A stretch of 12,888 nucleotides of DNA from Cloacimonetes bacterium UBA3900 (GTDB lineage: Bacteria; Cloacimonadota; Cloacimonadia; Cloacimonadales; Cloacimonadaceae), in contig DGFM01000039.1 in assembly GCA_002391675.1 (NCBI GenBank), forward strand, positions 51,996-64,883, written 5' to 3'. Shown one piece after another: positions 1-6,394 of this stretch (the first letter of the stretch is position 1; every line of letters starts with the position of its first letter). Position numbers and translations under genes: made by a program. Under the pieces are notes generated by a model. It did no database searches and was not told the DNA's origin. It worked only from the letters and a program-made list of their open reading frames with translations.

Positions 1-36
1 GTTACGCATTCGAGCGCCAGGGAGAGCCGAGGGGCG

Positions 37-64
37 GTCAACCTTTGCAAAAAGTCAACCTTTG
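37..64. repeat. tandem direct repeat, 11-bp unit, period 17
   Basis: GTCAACCTTTG occurs exactly twice, at 37-47 and 54-64, separated by the 6-base run CAAAAA. No gene can be assigned to the first 100 bases. Short open stretches exist in several frames, running off the left edge, but none gives a protein I recognise. The repeat could be a pair of regulator sites, part of a dispersed intergenic repeat, or the tail of a gene beyond the edge. Confidence 0.5.
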
Positions 65-101
65 AGGCAAGTATCGGGTTTTTGCAAATAAATTTAGGGC
101 C

Positions 102-118
102 AAAATGAGCATCATTTT
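102..118. repeat. AT-rich inverted repeat, 7-bp arms
   Basis: AAAATGA (102-108) and TCATTTT (112-118) are perfect inverted arms around the 3-base centre GCA. The right arm carries four T's at its end and the left arm four A's at its start. It could act as a weak bidirectional hairpin or as a dimeric regulator site. Nothing in the sequence decides between these. Confidence 0.4.
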
Positions 119-140
119 CTGTCTTGATATTTCCAAAACC

Positions 141-164
141 GCTGTCACAAATTACAGCTTTTTT
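141..164 (+). terminator. weak terminator-like hairpin with T-run
   Basis: GCTGT (141-145) pairs with ACAGC (154-158) across an 8-base loop and is followed directly by six T's (159-164). A 5-bp stem is short for an intrinsic terminator. The position fits the end of a + strand transcript entering from the left of the window, before the promoter candidate at 222-249. Confidence 0.35.
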
Positions 165-221
165 GCAGCCGTATGGATATCCACTCGCAGAACGAAATGT
201 TTAAAATCAAGAAATGATTAC

Positions 222-249
222 TTGACAAAAATGCCAAAGTGAGAAAAAT
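222..249 (+). promoter_or_regulatory. candidate sigma70-type promoter for the PH-domain gene
   Basis: A perfect -35 hexamer TTGACA lies at 222-227. With a 16-base spacer it is followed by AAAAAT (244-249), a 4-of-6 match to TATAAT. The predicted start of transcription would lie 20-30 bases before the ATG at 283. The -10 is weak, so the call rests mainly on the -35 and on position. Confidence 0.35.
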
Positions 250-282
250 CTGTCCAGACCCAAAATAAACAAGGGGGAGAAC

Positions 283-846
283 ATGAAATCAAAAGAACTC
301 AAACCCGCACCCCAGATGCGCACGATGCTCAGGCGGATCAACCTGGTGGTTTTCCTCATCTTTTTGATCCCCATAATCGTAACGATTTTTACTGTCTCGG
401 AAGTCTCTATACCGCTTCTGTTTCTCTGGCTGGCGCTGCTGATCATCATTGATGCCTATCTCGTAGCTATGTGTCGCAATCTGAGCTACAGTCTGGATGG
501 CGATGCCGTGCTCTTGAATAAAGGTGTCTTTTGGAAGCGGCGTACCACGGTTCCTTATAATATGATCACCAATATCGACATCACGCAAGGGCCGGTGGAG
601 CGCTCTTTTGGCCTCAGCAAAATCCACATTCAGACTGCCGGTTTGAGCGGTGGAGAGAATACTCACGCGGAGCTGGTCATGCGTGGTGTTACTGATCCGG
701 ATGCGCTCAAGGCCGAGATCATGGCTTGCATCAAGGAGCCTGCCGGTATTCAGACGACTGCAAATGAGACAAACCCTGAATCTGTCGACGTGATGCAATC
801 CATACTGGAAGAGCTGAAAGCGATCAGGCAAAGCCTGCAAAAATAA
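283..846 (+). CDS. membrane protein with bacterial PH domain (bPH2 / DUF304, YdbS-like)
   Basis: This is a 187-residue inner-membrane protein of unknown role. The N-terminus is short and basic. Two hydrophobic helices follow, at about 19-38 and 43-63, and form a membrane hairpin. Residues about 66-150 resemble the bacterial PH domain: a strand pair (LSYSLDGDAVLLNKG), an Arg-Arg-Thr-Thr-x-Pro turn near 86-91, a NITN/DIxQGPxERxFGL block at 96-111, and a strand ending in TAG (118-120). In the DUF304/YdbS family this block is the most conserved part. The C-terminal 20 residues form an amphipathic, probably coiled-coil helix that could drive oligomerisation. The ATG at 283 has a good ribosome site, AGGGGGAG, 4 bases before it. 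The gene is followed after 122 bases by hppA on the same strand with no clear terminator between, so read-through is possible. The family's biochemical function is not established. The assignment comes from motif memory, not a search. Confidence 0.8.
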   Translation: MKSKELKPAPQMRTMLRRINLVVFLIFLIPIIVTIFTVSEVSIPLLFLWLALLIIIDAYLVAMCRNLSYSLDGDAVLLNKGVFWKRRTTVPYNMITNIDITQGPVERSFGLSKIHIQTAGLSGGENTHAELVMRGVTDPDALKAEIMACIKEPAGIQTTANETNPESVDVMQSILEELKAIRQSLQK

Positions 847-910
847 GCTTACTGACGGAATAAACGAAAATTTTCATTGACAATCTGAGCCGTATACAGA
901 GACTTGCCAA

Positions 911-935
911 ATCTCATGAGAATGTCTCAGGAGAT
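911..935. promoter_or_regulatory. dyad / stem-loop in the hppA leader
   Basis: The left arm ATCTCATGAGA (911-921) and right arm TCTCAGGAGAT (925-935) form an inverted repeat with 10 of 11 positions paired around the 3-base centre ATG. The arms can also be read as two tandem near-palindromes, TCTCATGAGA (912-921) and TCTCAGGAGA (925-934), 13 bases apart. No T-run follows, so it is not a standard intrinsic terminator. It ends 33 bases before the hppA start codon and could be a regulator site or an mRNA leader hairpin. A separate 10-bp palindrome, GAAAATTTTC, lies upstream at 866-875. Confidence 0.5.
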
Positions 936-968
936 GCTGTTAATTCTTAGATCTATTTCGAGGTTTTT

Positions 969-3395
969 ATGGAAGTTATCCCAATTCTTTGGTATCTTGC
1001 TCCCTTGGGAGCTATAATGGCTTTGGCCTTTGCAGCAGTCTTTTTCTATCAGGTTAAGGCGCAGGATCCGGGCACGCCGCGCATGGTGGAGATCGCCGGA
1101 TTTGTGAGAGAAGGAGCTTTTGCCTACCTGAAACAACAATATAAAGGTGTGACCATCTTCTTCAGCGTTGCTTTTCTGATTTTTCAGTTTATGGCTTTGG
1201 TGATGAAGGTGTTGCACCCCCTGGTTCCCTGGGCTTTTCTGACTGGCGGCTTCTTCAGCGGTTTGGCCGGTTTTGTCGGCATGAATACCGCTACATTGGC
1301 CTCCAACCGCACTGCTCAAGCCTGTTCTGAGAGCCTCAACAAGGGGCTGAAGGTAGCATTCAGAGCGGGCAGCGTCACCGGGCTCACGGTGGTTGGTCTT
1401 GCCTTGATAGACATCTCTGCCTGGTTTTACATCCTCAACCGCGTTGGAATCCCATTGCAGCAGATCACGGTGATCATGCTCTCTTTTGGTATGGGCGCAT
1501 CCACTCAGGCGCTTTTTGCGCGCTTGGGCGGTGGAATCTTTACCAAAGCGGCAGACGTGGGAGCAGACCTGGTGGGCAAAGTGGAAGCGGGTATACCCGA
1601 AGATGACGCTCGCAACCCGGCCACCATCGCAGACAACGTGGGAGACAACGTGGGCGATGTCGCCGGCATGGGGGCTGACCTCTATGAAAGCTATGCAGGC
1701 AGCATCCTGGCTACAGCGGCTTTGGGCATGAGCGCAGTGTCCATGTTGGGGCCAAAGTTTGCCAGCTACAGCATCAATTTTGTGATTGCACCCATGGTTT
1801 TGGCCGGCATTGGAGCTTTGCTTTCCATCATCGGCATCTATATGGTGCGTACACATGAAAATGCAGATACCAAAGAGCTGATGTTTGCCCTCAACAAAAG
1901 CGTTTATTTCACCTCTGCAACCATCGGAATAGCAGCCTTTTTCATCACCAAACTGCTGCTGCCACCGCAGTATTATTTTGGTGTTTTCATCAGTATTCTC
2001 ATCGGACTGGCAACCGGTGTGCTGATTGGCTGGTTTACCGAACTGGATACATCGCATAGTTACAAGCCTACACGGGCGATTGCCGAGCAGGGCAAGTTTG
2101 GGCCTGCGACGGTGATTTTGGAGGGAATAGCCGTGGGAATGCGCTCAACAGCTGCTCCTGTGATCACGGTCGTGGTTGGCATCATTCTGGCCTTCATCTT
2201 CAGTCATGGCTTCACTTCGCTGGAAATGGGGCTTTATGGCATTGGTTTTGGTGCCGTGGGTATGCTTGCCACCTTGGGCGTAACCCTTGCTATGGATGCC
2301 TTTGGGCCCATTGCAGATAACGCCGGCGGAAACGCTCAGATGTCCCATATGCCGGAATATGTGCGTGAACTCACCGACAGTCTGGACAGCGTGGGGAATA
2401 CCACTGCCGCCACCGGAAAGGGATTTGCGATCGGCTCTGCAGCGCTTACTGCCATGGCGCTATTGGCTGCCTATCTGGAAGAAGTGCGCGCCGGCCTGAT
2501 ACTATTGGGCGACAAGCTCAATCAAGCCGTATTCCTGAAGGTCAATTACAGCCCTGGTTATTATGAGGCGATCAATATCAAAAACGCCTCTATTCAAGAC
2601 TTTATCAATTATTATCAGATCAGTGCCCTCAATCCTCAATACCTGATGGGAGTGTTTATCGGAGCCATGGTGCCCTTCTTCTTCTCTTCGCTCACCATCA
2701 AAGCTGTGGGCCGCGCCGCCGGTAAAATGGTGGATGAGGTGCGCCGTCAATTTACCACCATCCCCGGCATTTTGGATGGCAGCACCAATCCGGACTACAA
2801 CTCCTGCGTGAGGATTTCCACCGTCGCTGCGCAACGGGAAATGGTGTTGCCGGCTATCATTGGTATCTCTGTCCCCGTGATCGTGGGTATGCTTTTGGGC
2901 GTGGCGGGAGTGCTGGGAGTGCTTTCCGGATCTTTGGCTGCCGGCTTCGTCTTGGCCGTGATGCTGAACAACGCCGGTGGGGCCTGGGACAACGCCAAAA
3001 AGTATATAGAAACCGGCGAATATGGCGGCAAACACTCGATCGCGCATAAGGCCACCATCGTGGGAGACACGGTGGGTGATCCCTTCAAAGACACCGCCGG
3101 TCCCTGCATCAACATCCTGATCAAGCTGATGAGCATGGTTTCCATCGTGTTCGCAGGCCTGATCGTGAGCTTCTCACTCAGGATTGAGACCCTGCCCGTC
3201 CCGGGTTCCAGAATGAAACCGAAAGTGGAAAATCACAACATGATCATGACTTTGCCCAAAGATCATCCCCAGGCGCAGCAAAGAGTTATCAGATCGGAGG
3301 CTAAGGCTCCTGAGGAAGAAGAAGTGGAGTATAAAGAAGTAAAATCCGATGAGGCTGTGATGAAAGACGCAACCGAAGAGGACGTAAACACTTAA
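969..3395 (+). CDS. hppA: K+-dependent membrane-bound ion-translocating pyrophosphatase
   Basis: The protein hydrolyses cytoplasmic pyrophosphate and pumps H+ and/or Na+ out of the cell. It has 808 residues and many hydrophobic helices, consistent with the usual 16-helix fold. The substrate loop is present: DVGADLVGKVE at 196-206 and DDxRNP at 212-217, followed by the DNVGDNVGDVAGMGAD stretch. The second acidic loop VGDTVGDPFKDTAGP starts at V698. In GNTTAATGKG (476-485), Ala480 and Gly483 take the places held by Lys and Thr in K+-independent enzymes, which marks the K+-dependent class. In ADLYESYAGS, Asp237 and Glu240 are spaced as in the Na+-pumping Thermotoga enzyme, not as in plant H+-PPases, where the Glu is four residues later. 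Two oddities stand out. One is an extra polar loop at about 513-555. The other is an approximately 70-residue hydrophilic, Glu-rich tail after the last helix near residue 737. The ATG has a GAGG site (960-963) 5 bases upstream. The gene ends at a strong bidirectional terminator. Confidence 0.97.
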   Translation: MEVIPILWYLAPLGAIMALAFAAVFFYQVKAQDPGTPRMVEIAGFVREGAFAYLKQQYKGVTIFFSVAFLIFQFMALVMKVLHPLVPWAFLTGGFFSGLAGFVGMNTATLASNRTAQACSESLNKGLKVAFRAGSVTGLTVVGLALIDISAWFYILNRVGIPLQQITVIMLSFGMGASTQALFARLGGGIFTKAADVGADLVGKVEAGIPEDDARNPATIADNVGDNVGDVAGMGADLYESYAGSILATAALGMSAVSMLGPKFASYSINFVIAPMVLAGIGALLSIIGIYMVRTHENADTKELMFALNKSVYFTSATIGIAAFFITKLLLPPQYYFGVFISILIGLATGVLIGWFTELDTSHSYKPTRAIAEQGKFGPATVILEGIAVGMRSTAAPVITVVVGIILAFIFSHGFTSLEMGLYGIGFGAVGMLATLGVTLAMDAFGPIADNAGGNAQMSHMPEYVRELTDSLDSVGNTTAATGKGFAIGSAALTAMALLAAYLEEVRAGLILLGDKLNQAVFLKVNYSPGYYEAINIKNASIQDFINYYQISALNPQYLMGVFIGAMVPFFFSSLTIKAVGRAAGKMVDEVRRQFTTIPGILDGSTNPDYNSCVRISTVAAQREMVLPAIIGISVPVIVGMLLGVAGVLGVLSGSLAAGFVLAVMLNNAGGAWDNAKKYIETGEYGGKHSIAHKATIVGDTVGDPFKDTAGPCINILIKLMSMVSIVFAGLIVSFSLRIETLPVPGSRMKPKVENHNMIMTLPKDHPQAQQRVIRSEAKAPEEEEVEYKEVKSDEAVMKDATEEDVNT

Positions 3396-3423
3396 AGCAT
3401 ATTAATATTGTGCTGATATAAAC

Positions 3424-3461
3424 AAAGCCCGTGGAAAAAAGGAGAAATCCACGGGCTTTTT
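3424..3461. terminator. bidirectional intrinsic terminator between hppA and ndk
   Basis: AAAGCCCGTGGA (3424-3435) pairs perfectly with TCCACGGGCTTT (3448-3459) around a 12-base loop. A T-run (3457-3461) follows on the + strand. On the - strand the same hairpin is followed by TTTGTTT. It lies between the convergent genes hppA, ending at 3395, and ndk, ending at 3487, and should stop both transcripts. Confidence 0.9.
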
Positions 3462-3486
3462 ACGTCGAGTCCTAAAAAAAACTATC

Positions 3487-3897
3487 TCAAAATGCACCTT
3501 TGAAGATGAGACCCAATTCGCGCTTGGCGGATAGGGGAGAATCCGAGGCGTGGACGGCGTTTTTGGTGACGCCATCGGCAAACATGGCGCGGATGGTGTT
3601 TGGGCTTCTCTTTTCCGGGTCTGTATCTCCCACCAACTCAAGCAATTTGGCCACCGCATCAACCCGCTCCAAATGAAGCGCCACCGTGGTGCCGGAACAC
3701 ATAAAGTCCAGCAGCTGCTCGTAGAACTCTTTGCCTTCATGCATCATGTAAAACTCGGCTGCACTTTTGCGATCAAATTGCAGCACCTTGATGTTTTTGA
3801 GGGTAAAGCCGTGCTGTTCCGTGATGGTGATGATGTGTCCCACGTGGTTTTTCTTCACCGCATCAGGTTTAATCAGCAGGAGGGATTGTTCTGTCAT
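3487..3897 (-). CDS. ndk: nucleoside diphosphate kinase
   Basis: The enzyme transfers the gamma phosphate between nucleoside tri- and diphosphates through a phosphohistidine, balancing NTP and dNTP pools in the cytoplasm. The 136 residues match the usual bacterial length (about 135-150). The family opening IKPDAV is at 9-14, with Lys10 as the phosphate-contacting lysine. Other family landmarks are the FMCSGTTVAL strand (65-74), the NTIRAMFAD block (100-108) and the active-site signature NAVHASDS, with the catalytic histidine at His116. The second residue after His is Ser, as in most members. The start ATG (3897-3895) overlaps the stop of the upstream unidentified gene in an ATGA, so translation is probably coupled. 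The gene is last in its unit and faces the bidirectional terminator at 3424-3461. No residue expected of an active enzyme appears to be missing. Confidence 0.96.
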   Translation of the reverse strand: MTEQSLLLIKPDAVKKNHVGHIITITEQHGFTLKNIKVLQFDRKSAAEFYMMHEGKEFYEQLLDFMCSGTTVALHLERVDAVAKLLELVGDTDPEKRSPNTIRAMFADGVTKNAVHASDSPLSAKRELGLIFKGAF

Positions 3898-4217
3898 TTG
3901 CGGGTGTATACAGTCTCGATATAGTCCAAAGCTGCCACTTTGATGGCAATGTCACGGTTGAGAACGGAGCTCATCTTCACTTTGTGTTTGAGGATATCCG
4001 TCCAAATTTCGCTCACTTCGTTGGCCTTAAACTCTTGCGAGGTGTACTTTTTGAGCATTTCCTGATAAAACTCATCCCTGTCCACATCCACTCTGGCGAT
4101 CACCAATTTGTAGCTGTCGGGACAGAAGTCATAGTCCTTGAAGCGGATGTCAAGAACGGCGTAGCCGAGCTTGAGCAGGTTGTCGTAGTTGATCTGTAGT
4201 TCGTTTAGATTGTTCAT
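3894..4217 (-). CDS. unidentified 107-residue protein, coupled to ndk
   Basis: I do not recognise this protein. It has no signal peptide and no membrane helix. It is charged and looks like a small soluble alpha/beta protein. There is a hydrophobic strand-like stretch with LGYAVLDIRF (17-26), another with YKLVIARVDVD (36-46), then an amphipathic Lys/Glu-rich middle and a helical end (RDIAIKVAALDYIETV). Only one cysteine is present, so a metal or redox role is not suggested. It is likely a real gene for two reasons. A GGAG ribosome site lies 8 bases before the ATG at 4217. Its TGA also overlaps the ndk ATG by four bases in the manner of co-translated genes. The partnership with NDK is suggestive, but no function can be assigned. 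Confidence 0.75.
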   Translation of the reverse strand: MNNLNELQINYDNLLKLGYAVLDIRFKDYDFCPDSYKLVIARVDVDRDEFYQEMLKKYTSQEFKANEVSEIWTDILKHKVKMSSVLNRDIAIKVAALDYIETVYTRK

Positions 4218-4314
4218 TTATGTCTCCAAGCATATTATTCTATGGACAAAAAACCGTAGTTCAGAGTCAATGCATCCAAGAATTAATAAATCTGCTATTG
4301 CGTCAAGTCCTAAT

Positions 4315-4344
4315 TTGCAATATCGTTTTCGTGAGTTGTATAAC
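4315..4344 (+). promoter_or_regulatory. candidate uvrB promoter
   Basis: TTGCAA (4315-4320) and TATAAC (4339-4344) are separated by 18 bases and match sigma70-type -35 and -10 boxes at 4 of 6 and 5 of 6 positions. The -10 ends 37 bases before the uvrB ATG at 4382. A ribosome site, AAGGGGAA, ends about 6 bases before that ATG. The divergent unit starting at 4217 must have its own promoter in 4218-4310, but I could not single one out. Confidence 0.45.
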
Positions 4345-4347
4345 TCA
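4332..4347. promoter_or_regulatory. 16-bp palindrome over the uvrB -10, candidate LexA-type operator
   Basis: TGAGTT (4332-4337) and AACTCA (4342-4347) are perfect inverted arms with a 4-base centre, GTAT. The site covers the putative -10 hexamer (4339-4344), the classic place for a repressor. uvrB is an SOS gene in many bacteria, and 6-4-6 dyads resemble the GAAC-N4-GTTC style of LexA box in layout though not in sequence. The palindrome is seen directly; the LexA assignment is inference. Confidence 0.5.
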
Positions 4348-4381
4348 TTGATAACAAAACAATAAGCCAAGGGGAAATAAG

Positions 4382-6394
4382 ATGTCATTATTCAAATTGG
4401 AAAGCGAGTACAGCCCTTCGGGGGATCAGCCTCAGGCCATCGCAGAACTCGCGGCAGGAATTGAGGCGGGGAAGGCGCATCAGGTGCTTTTGGGTGTAAC
4501 GGGCAGCGGCAAAACCTTCACCATCGCCAATGTGATCGCCCAGTTTGACCGCCCCGTCCTGGTGCTTTCTCACAATAAAACCCTCGCTGCACAGCTTTAT
4601 GGAGAGCTCAAACAGCTCTTCCCGCATAATGCGGTGGAGTATTTCATCTCTTATTACGACTATTATCAGCCGGAAGCCTACATCCCCGGAAAAGACATCT
4701 ATATCGAGAAAGATAGCGACATCAACGAGCAAATCGAGAAGCTGAGGCTGAGGGCGACCATGAGCCTGATGGAGCGGCGGGATGTGATCATAGTGGCTTC
4801 GGTTTCCTGCATTTATGGCTTGGGCGTGCCGGAAGAGTATCGTGAAGCGCTGATCCGCCTGGAAGTGGGGGCGCAAATGGATAGAGACGAGCTGATAAAG
4901 AAGCTGGTGGCGGCACATTATGCGCGCAACGACATCGCTTTTGAGCGTGGCGCTTTCCGCGTGCGCGGCGATGTGGTGGATATCTATCCTGCCTATTTGG
5001 AACATTGCCTCAGGGTGGAGTTCTTCGGCCCCGAAATCGTGAGGCTGCAAAAGCTGCAACCCATTTCCTATCAGGTGCTTGAGGATGTGGATTCTTATCC
5101 CGTTTATCCTGCCATCCACTTTGTGATGAGTCCGGAAAGGATGCGTAAAGCCACCGCCAATATCCGCAAAGAATTGGAGGAGCGGCTGCAATTTTACCTG
5201 GAAAACAACCGCTATCTGGAGGCGGAAAGGCTGAAGCAGCGCACCATGTTTGATATCGAGATGCTCAATGAACTGGGCTATTGCTCCGGTGTGGAAAACT
5301 ATTCCAGACACCTCACCGGAACACCTGCCGGACAGCCACCCTACTGCCTCCTGGACTACTTTCCGGAGGACTTCATCTTCATTATAGATGAATCGCACGT
5401 CACCATCCCGCAGGTGCACGGCATGTATGGAGGCGACTATACCCGCAAGCAAAACCTGGTGGAATATGGCTTCAGGCTGCCTTCTGCCTTCGATAACCGG
5501 CCCTTGCGTTTTGAGGAATTTGAGCAGTATCTAAACACCGTGATCTTTGTTTCTGCCACGCCTGCGGATTATGAGCTGGAATTGACTAAGGGCGTGGTGG
5601 TGGAGCAGGTGATTCGCCCTACCGGTTTGCTGGACCCCGAGGTGGAGATCAAGCCGGTGAAAAACCAGGTGGATGACCTCATCGCACAGATTAAGGAACG
5701 CGTCGCCAAAGGGCATAAAGCGCTGGTGATGACGCTTACCAAGCGGATGAGCGAAGACCTCAGCATCTACCTGGGCAACGCCGGTATCCGCGCCAAATAC
5801 CTGCATAGCGAGATCGACTCCATCCAAAGAGCTCAGATCATCAGAGACCTGCGCTTGGGAGAATTTGACGTGATCGTGGGGGTGAACCTGCTGCGTGAGG
5901 GACTGGACCTGCCGGAAGTGTCACTGGTGGCCATTTTGGATGCGGATAAGACCGGCTTCCTGCGCTCTGCCCGCTCGCTGATACAGATCTCAGGCAGAGC
6001 GGCTCGTAACGTGGAGGGAAAGGTGGTGCTGTATGCAGATACCATCACCGACGCCATCGCTCAAACCCTCAGTGAGACAAGGCGCAGGCGAGCCAAACAG
6101 ATAGCCTACAACGAGGAGCACAATATCACGCCGCAAAGCATTCAGAAAAGCATCGAGCAGATTATGCAATCCACTGCCATTGCAGAGGGTTATGCTGCTT
6201 TCGATGAAGAGAAGGATGCCAAGCCATCCAAGGCTGATTTCTTTGAATACCTGGAGATTGACAACAAAGACAGGCTGATCGAGCTGCTGAAAAAGGAGAT
6301 GCAGAAAGCGGCTGCCAATCTGGAATTTGAAAAGGCTGCTGAGCTAAGGGACAGGATTGCCGAGATGATGGGCGGGACGTTGAAGCCGCTCTAA
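4382..6394 (+). CDS. uvrB: UvrABC excinuclease subunit B
   Basis: UvrB verifies DNA damage handed over by UvrA and then recruits UvrC for incision in nucleotide excision repair. The 670 residues match the usual length (E. coli 673). Walker A GVTGSGKT is at 38-45. The beta-hairpin region that clamps one DNA strand is the YYDYYQPEAYIPGKD block soon after residue 90. The Walker B/DEAD-like motif is DESH at 336-339, followed by VTIPQVHGMYGGD. Helicase motifs V and VI appear as GVNLLREGLDLPEV and, further on, QISGRAARN. The C-terminal UVR domain (about 632-667, with FEKAAELRDRI) is the UvrC/UvrA contact. No key residue is missing. The start is fixed by the AAGGGGAA ribosome site and the standard N-terminus (F-x-L-x-S-x-Y-x-P-S-G-D-Q-P). 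The gene has its own promoter region with a palindromic operator candidate. Its stop overlaps the stop of the opposing glycosyltransferase gene, with no terminator space. Confidence 0.98.
   Translation: MSLFKLESEYSPSGDQPQAIAELAAGIEAGKAHQVLLGVTGSGKTFTIANVIAQFDRPVLVLSHNKTLAAQLYGELKQLFPHNAVEYFISYYDYYQPEAYIPGKDIYIEKDSDINEQIEKLRLRATMSLMERRDVIIVASVSCIYGLGVPEEYREALIRLEVGAQMDRDELIKKLVAAHYARNDIAFERGAFRVRGDVVDIYPAYLEHCLRVEFFGPEIVRLQKLQPISYQVLEDVDSYPVYPAIHFVMSPERMRKATANIRKELEERLQFYLENNRYLEAERLKQRTMFDIEMLNELGYCSGVENYSRHLTGTPAGQPPYCLLDYFPEDFIFIIDESHVTIPQVHGMYGGDYTRKQNLVEYGFRLPSAFDNRPLRFEEFEQYLNTVIFVSATPADYELELTKGVVVEQVIRPTGLLDPEVEIKPVKNQVDDLIAQIKERVAKGHKALVMTLTKRMSEDLSIYLGNAGIRAKYLHSEIDSIQRAQIIRDLRLGEFDVIVGVNLLREGLDLPEVSLVAILDADKTGFLRSARSLIQISGRAARNVEGKVVLYADTITDAIAQTLSETRRRRAKQIAYNEEHNITPQSIQKSIEQIMQSTAIAEGYAAFDEEKDAKPSKADFFEYLEIDNKDRLIELLKKEMQKAAANLEFEKAAELRDRIAEMMGGTLKPL

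Noticed and set aside
1..108. C-terminal end of a gene entering from the left
   Set aside because: Several frames are open at the edge, but none yields a recognisable protein end, and the 11-base tandem repeat argues against ordinary coding.
877..882. TTGACA box upstream of hppA as a promoter
   Set aside because: No acceptable -10 hexamer lies 15-19 bases downstream; the nearby TATACA is only 10 bases away.
927..2057. 376-codon open frame on the - strand opposite hppA
   Set aside because: It is rich in His, Cys and Gln, as expected of an antisense shadow, and hppA on the other strand is unambiguous.
4388..5452. 354-codon open frame on the - strand opposite uvrB
   Set aside because: It is antisense to a conserved uvrB, with no motif and no convincing ribosome site.
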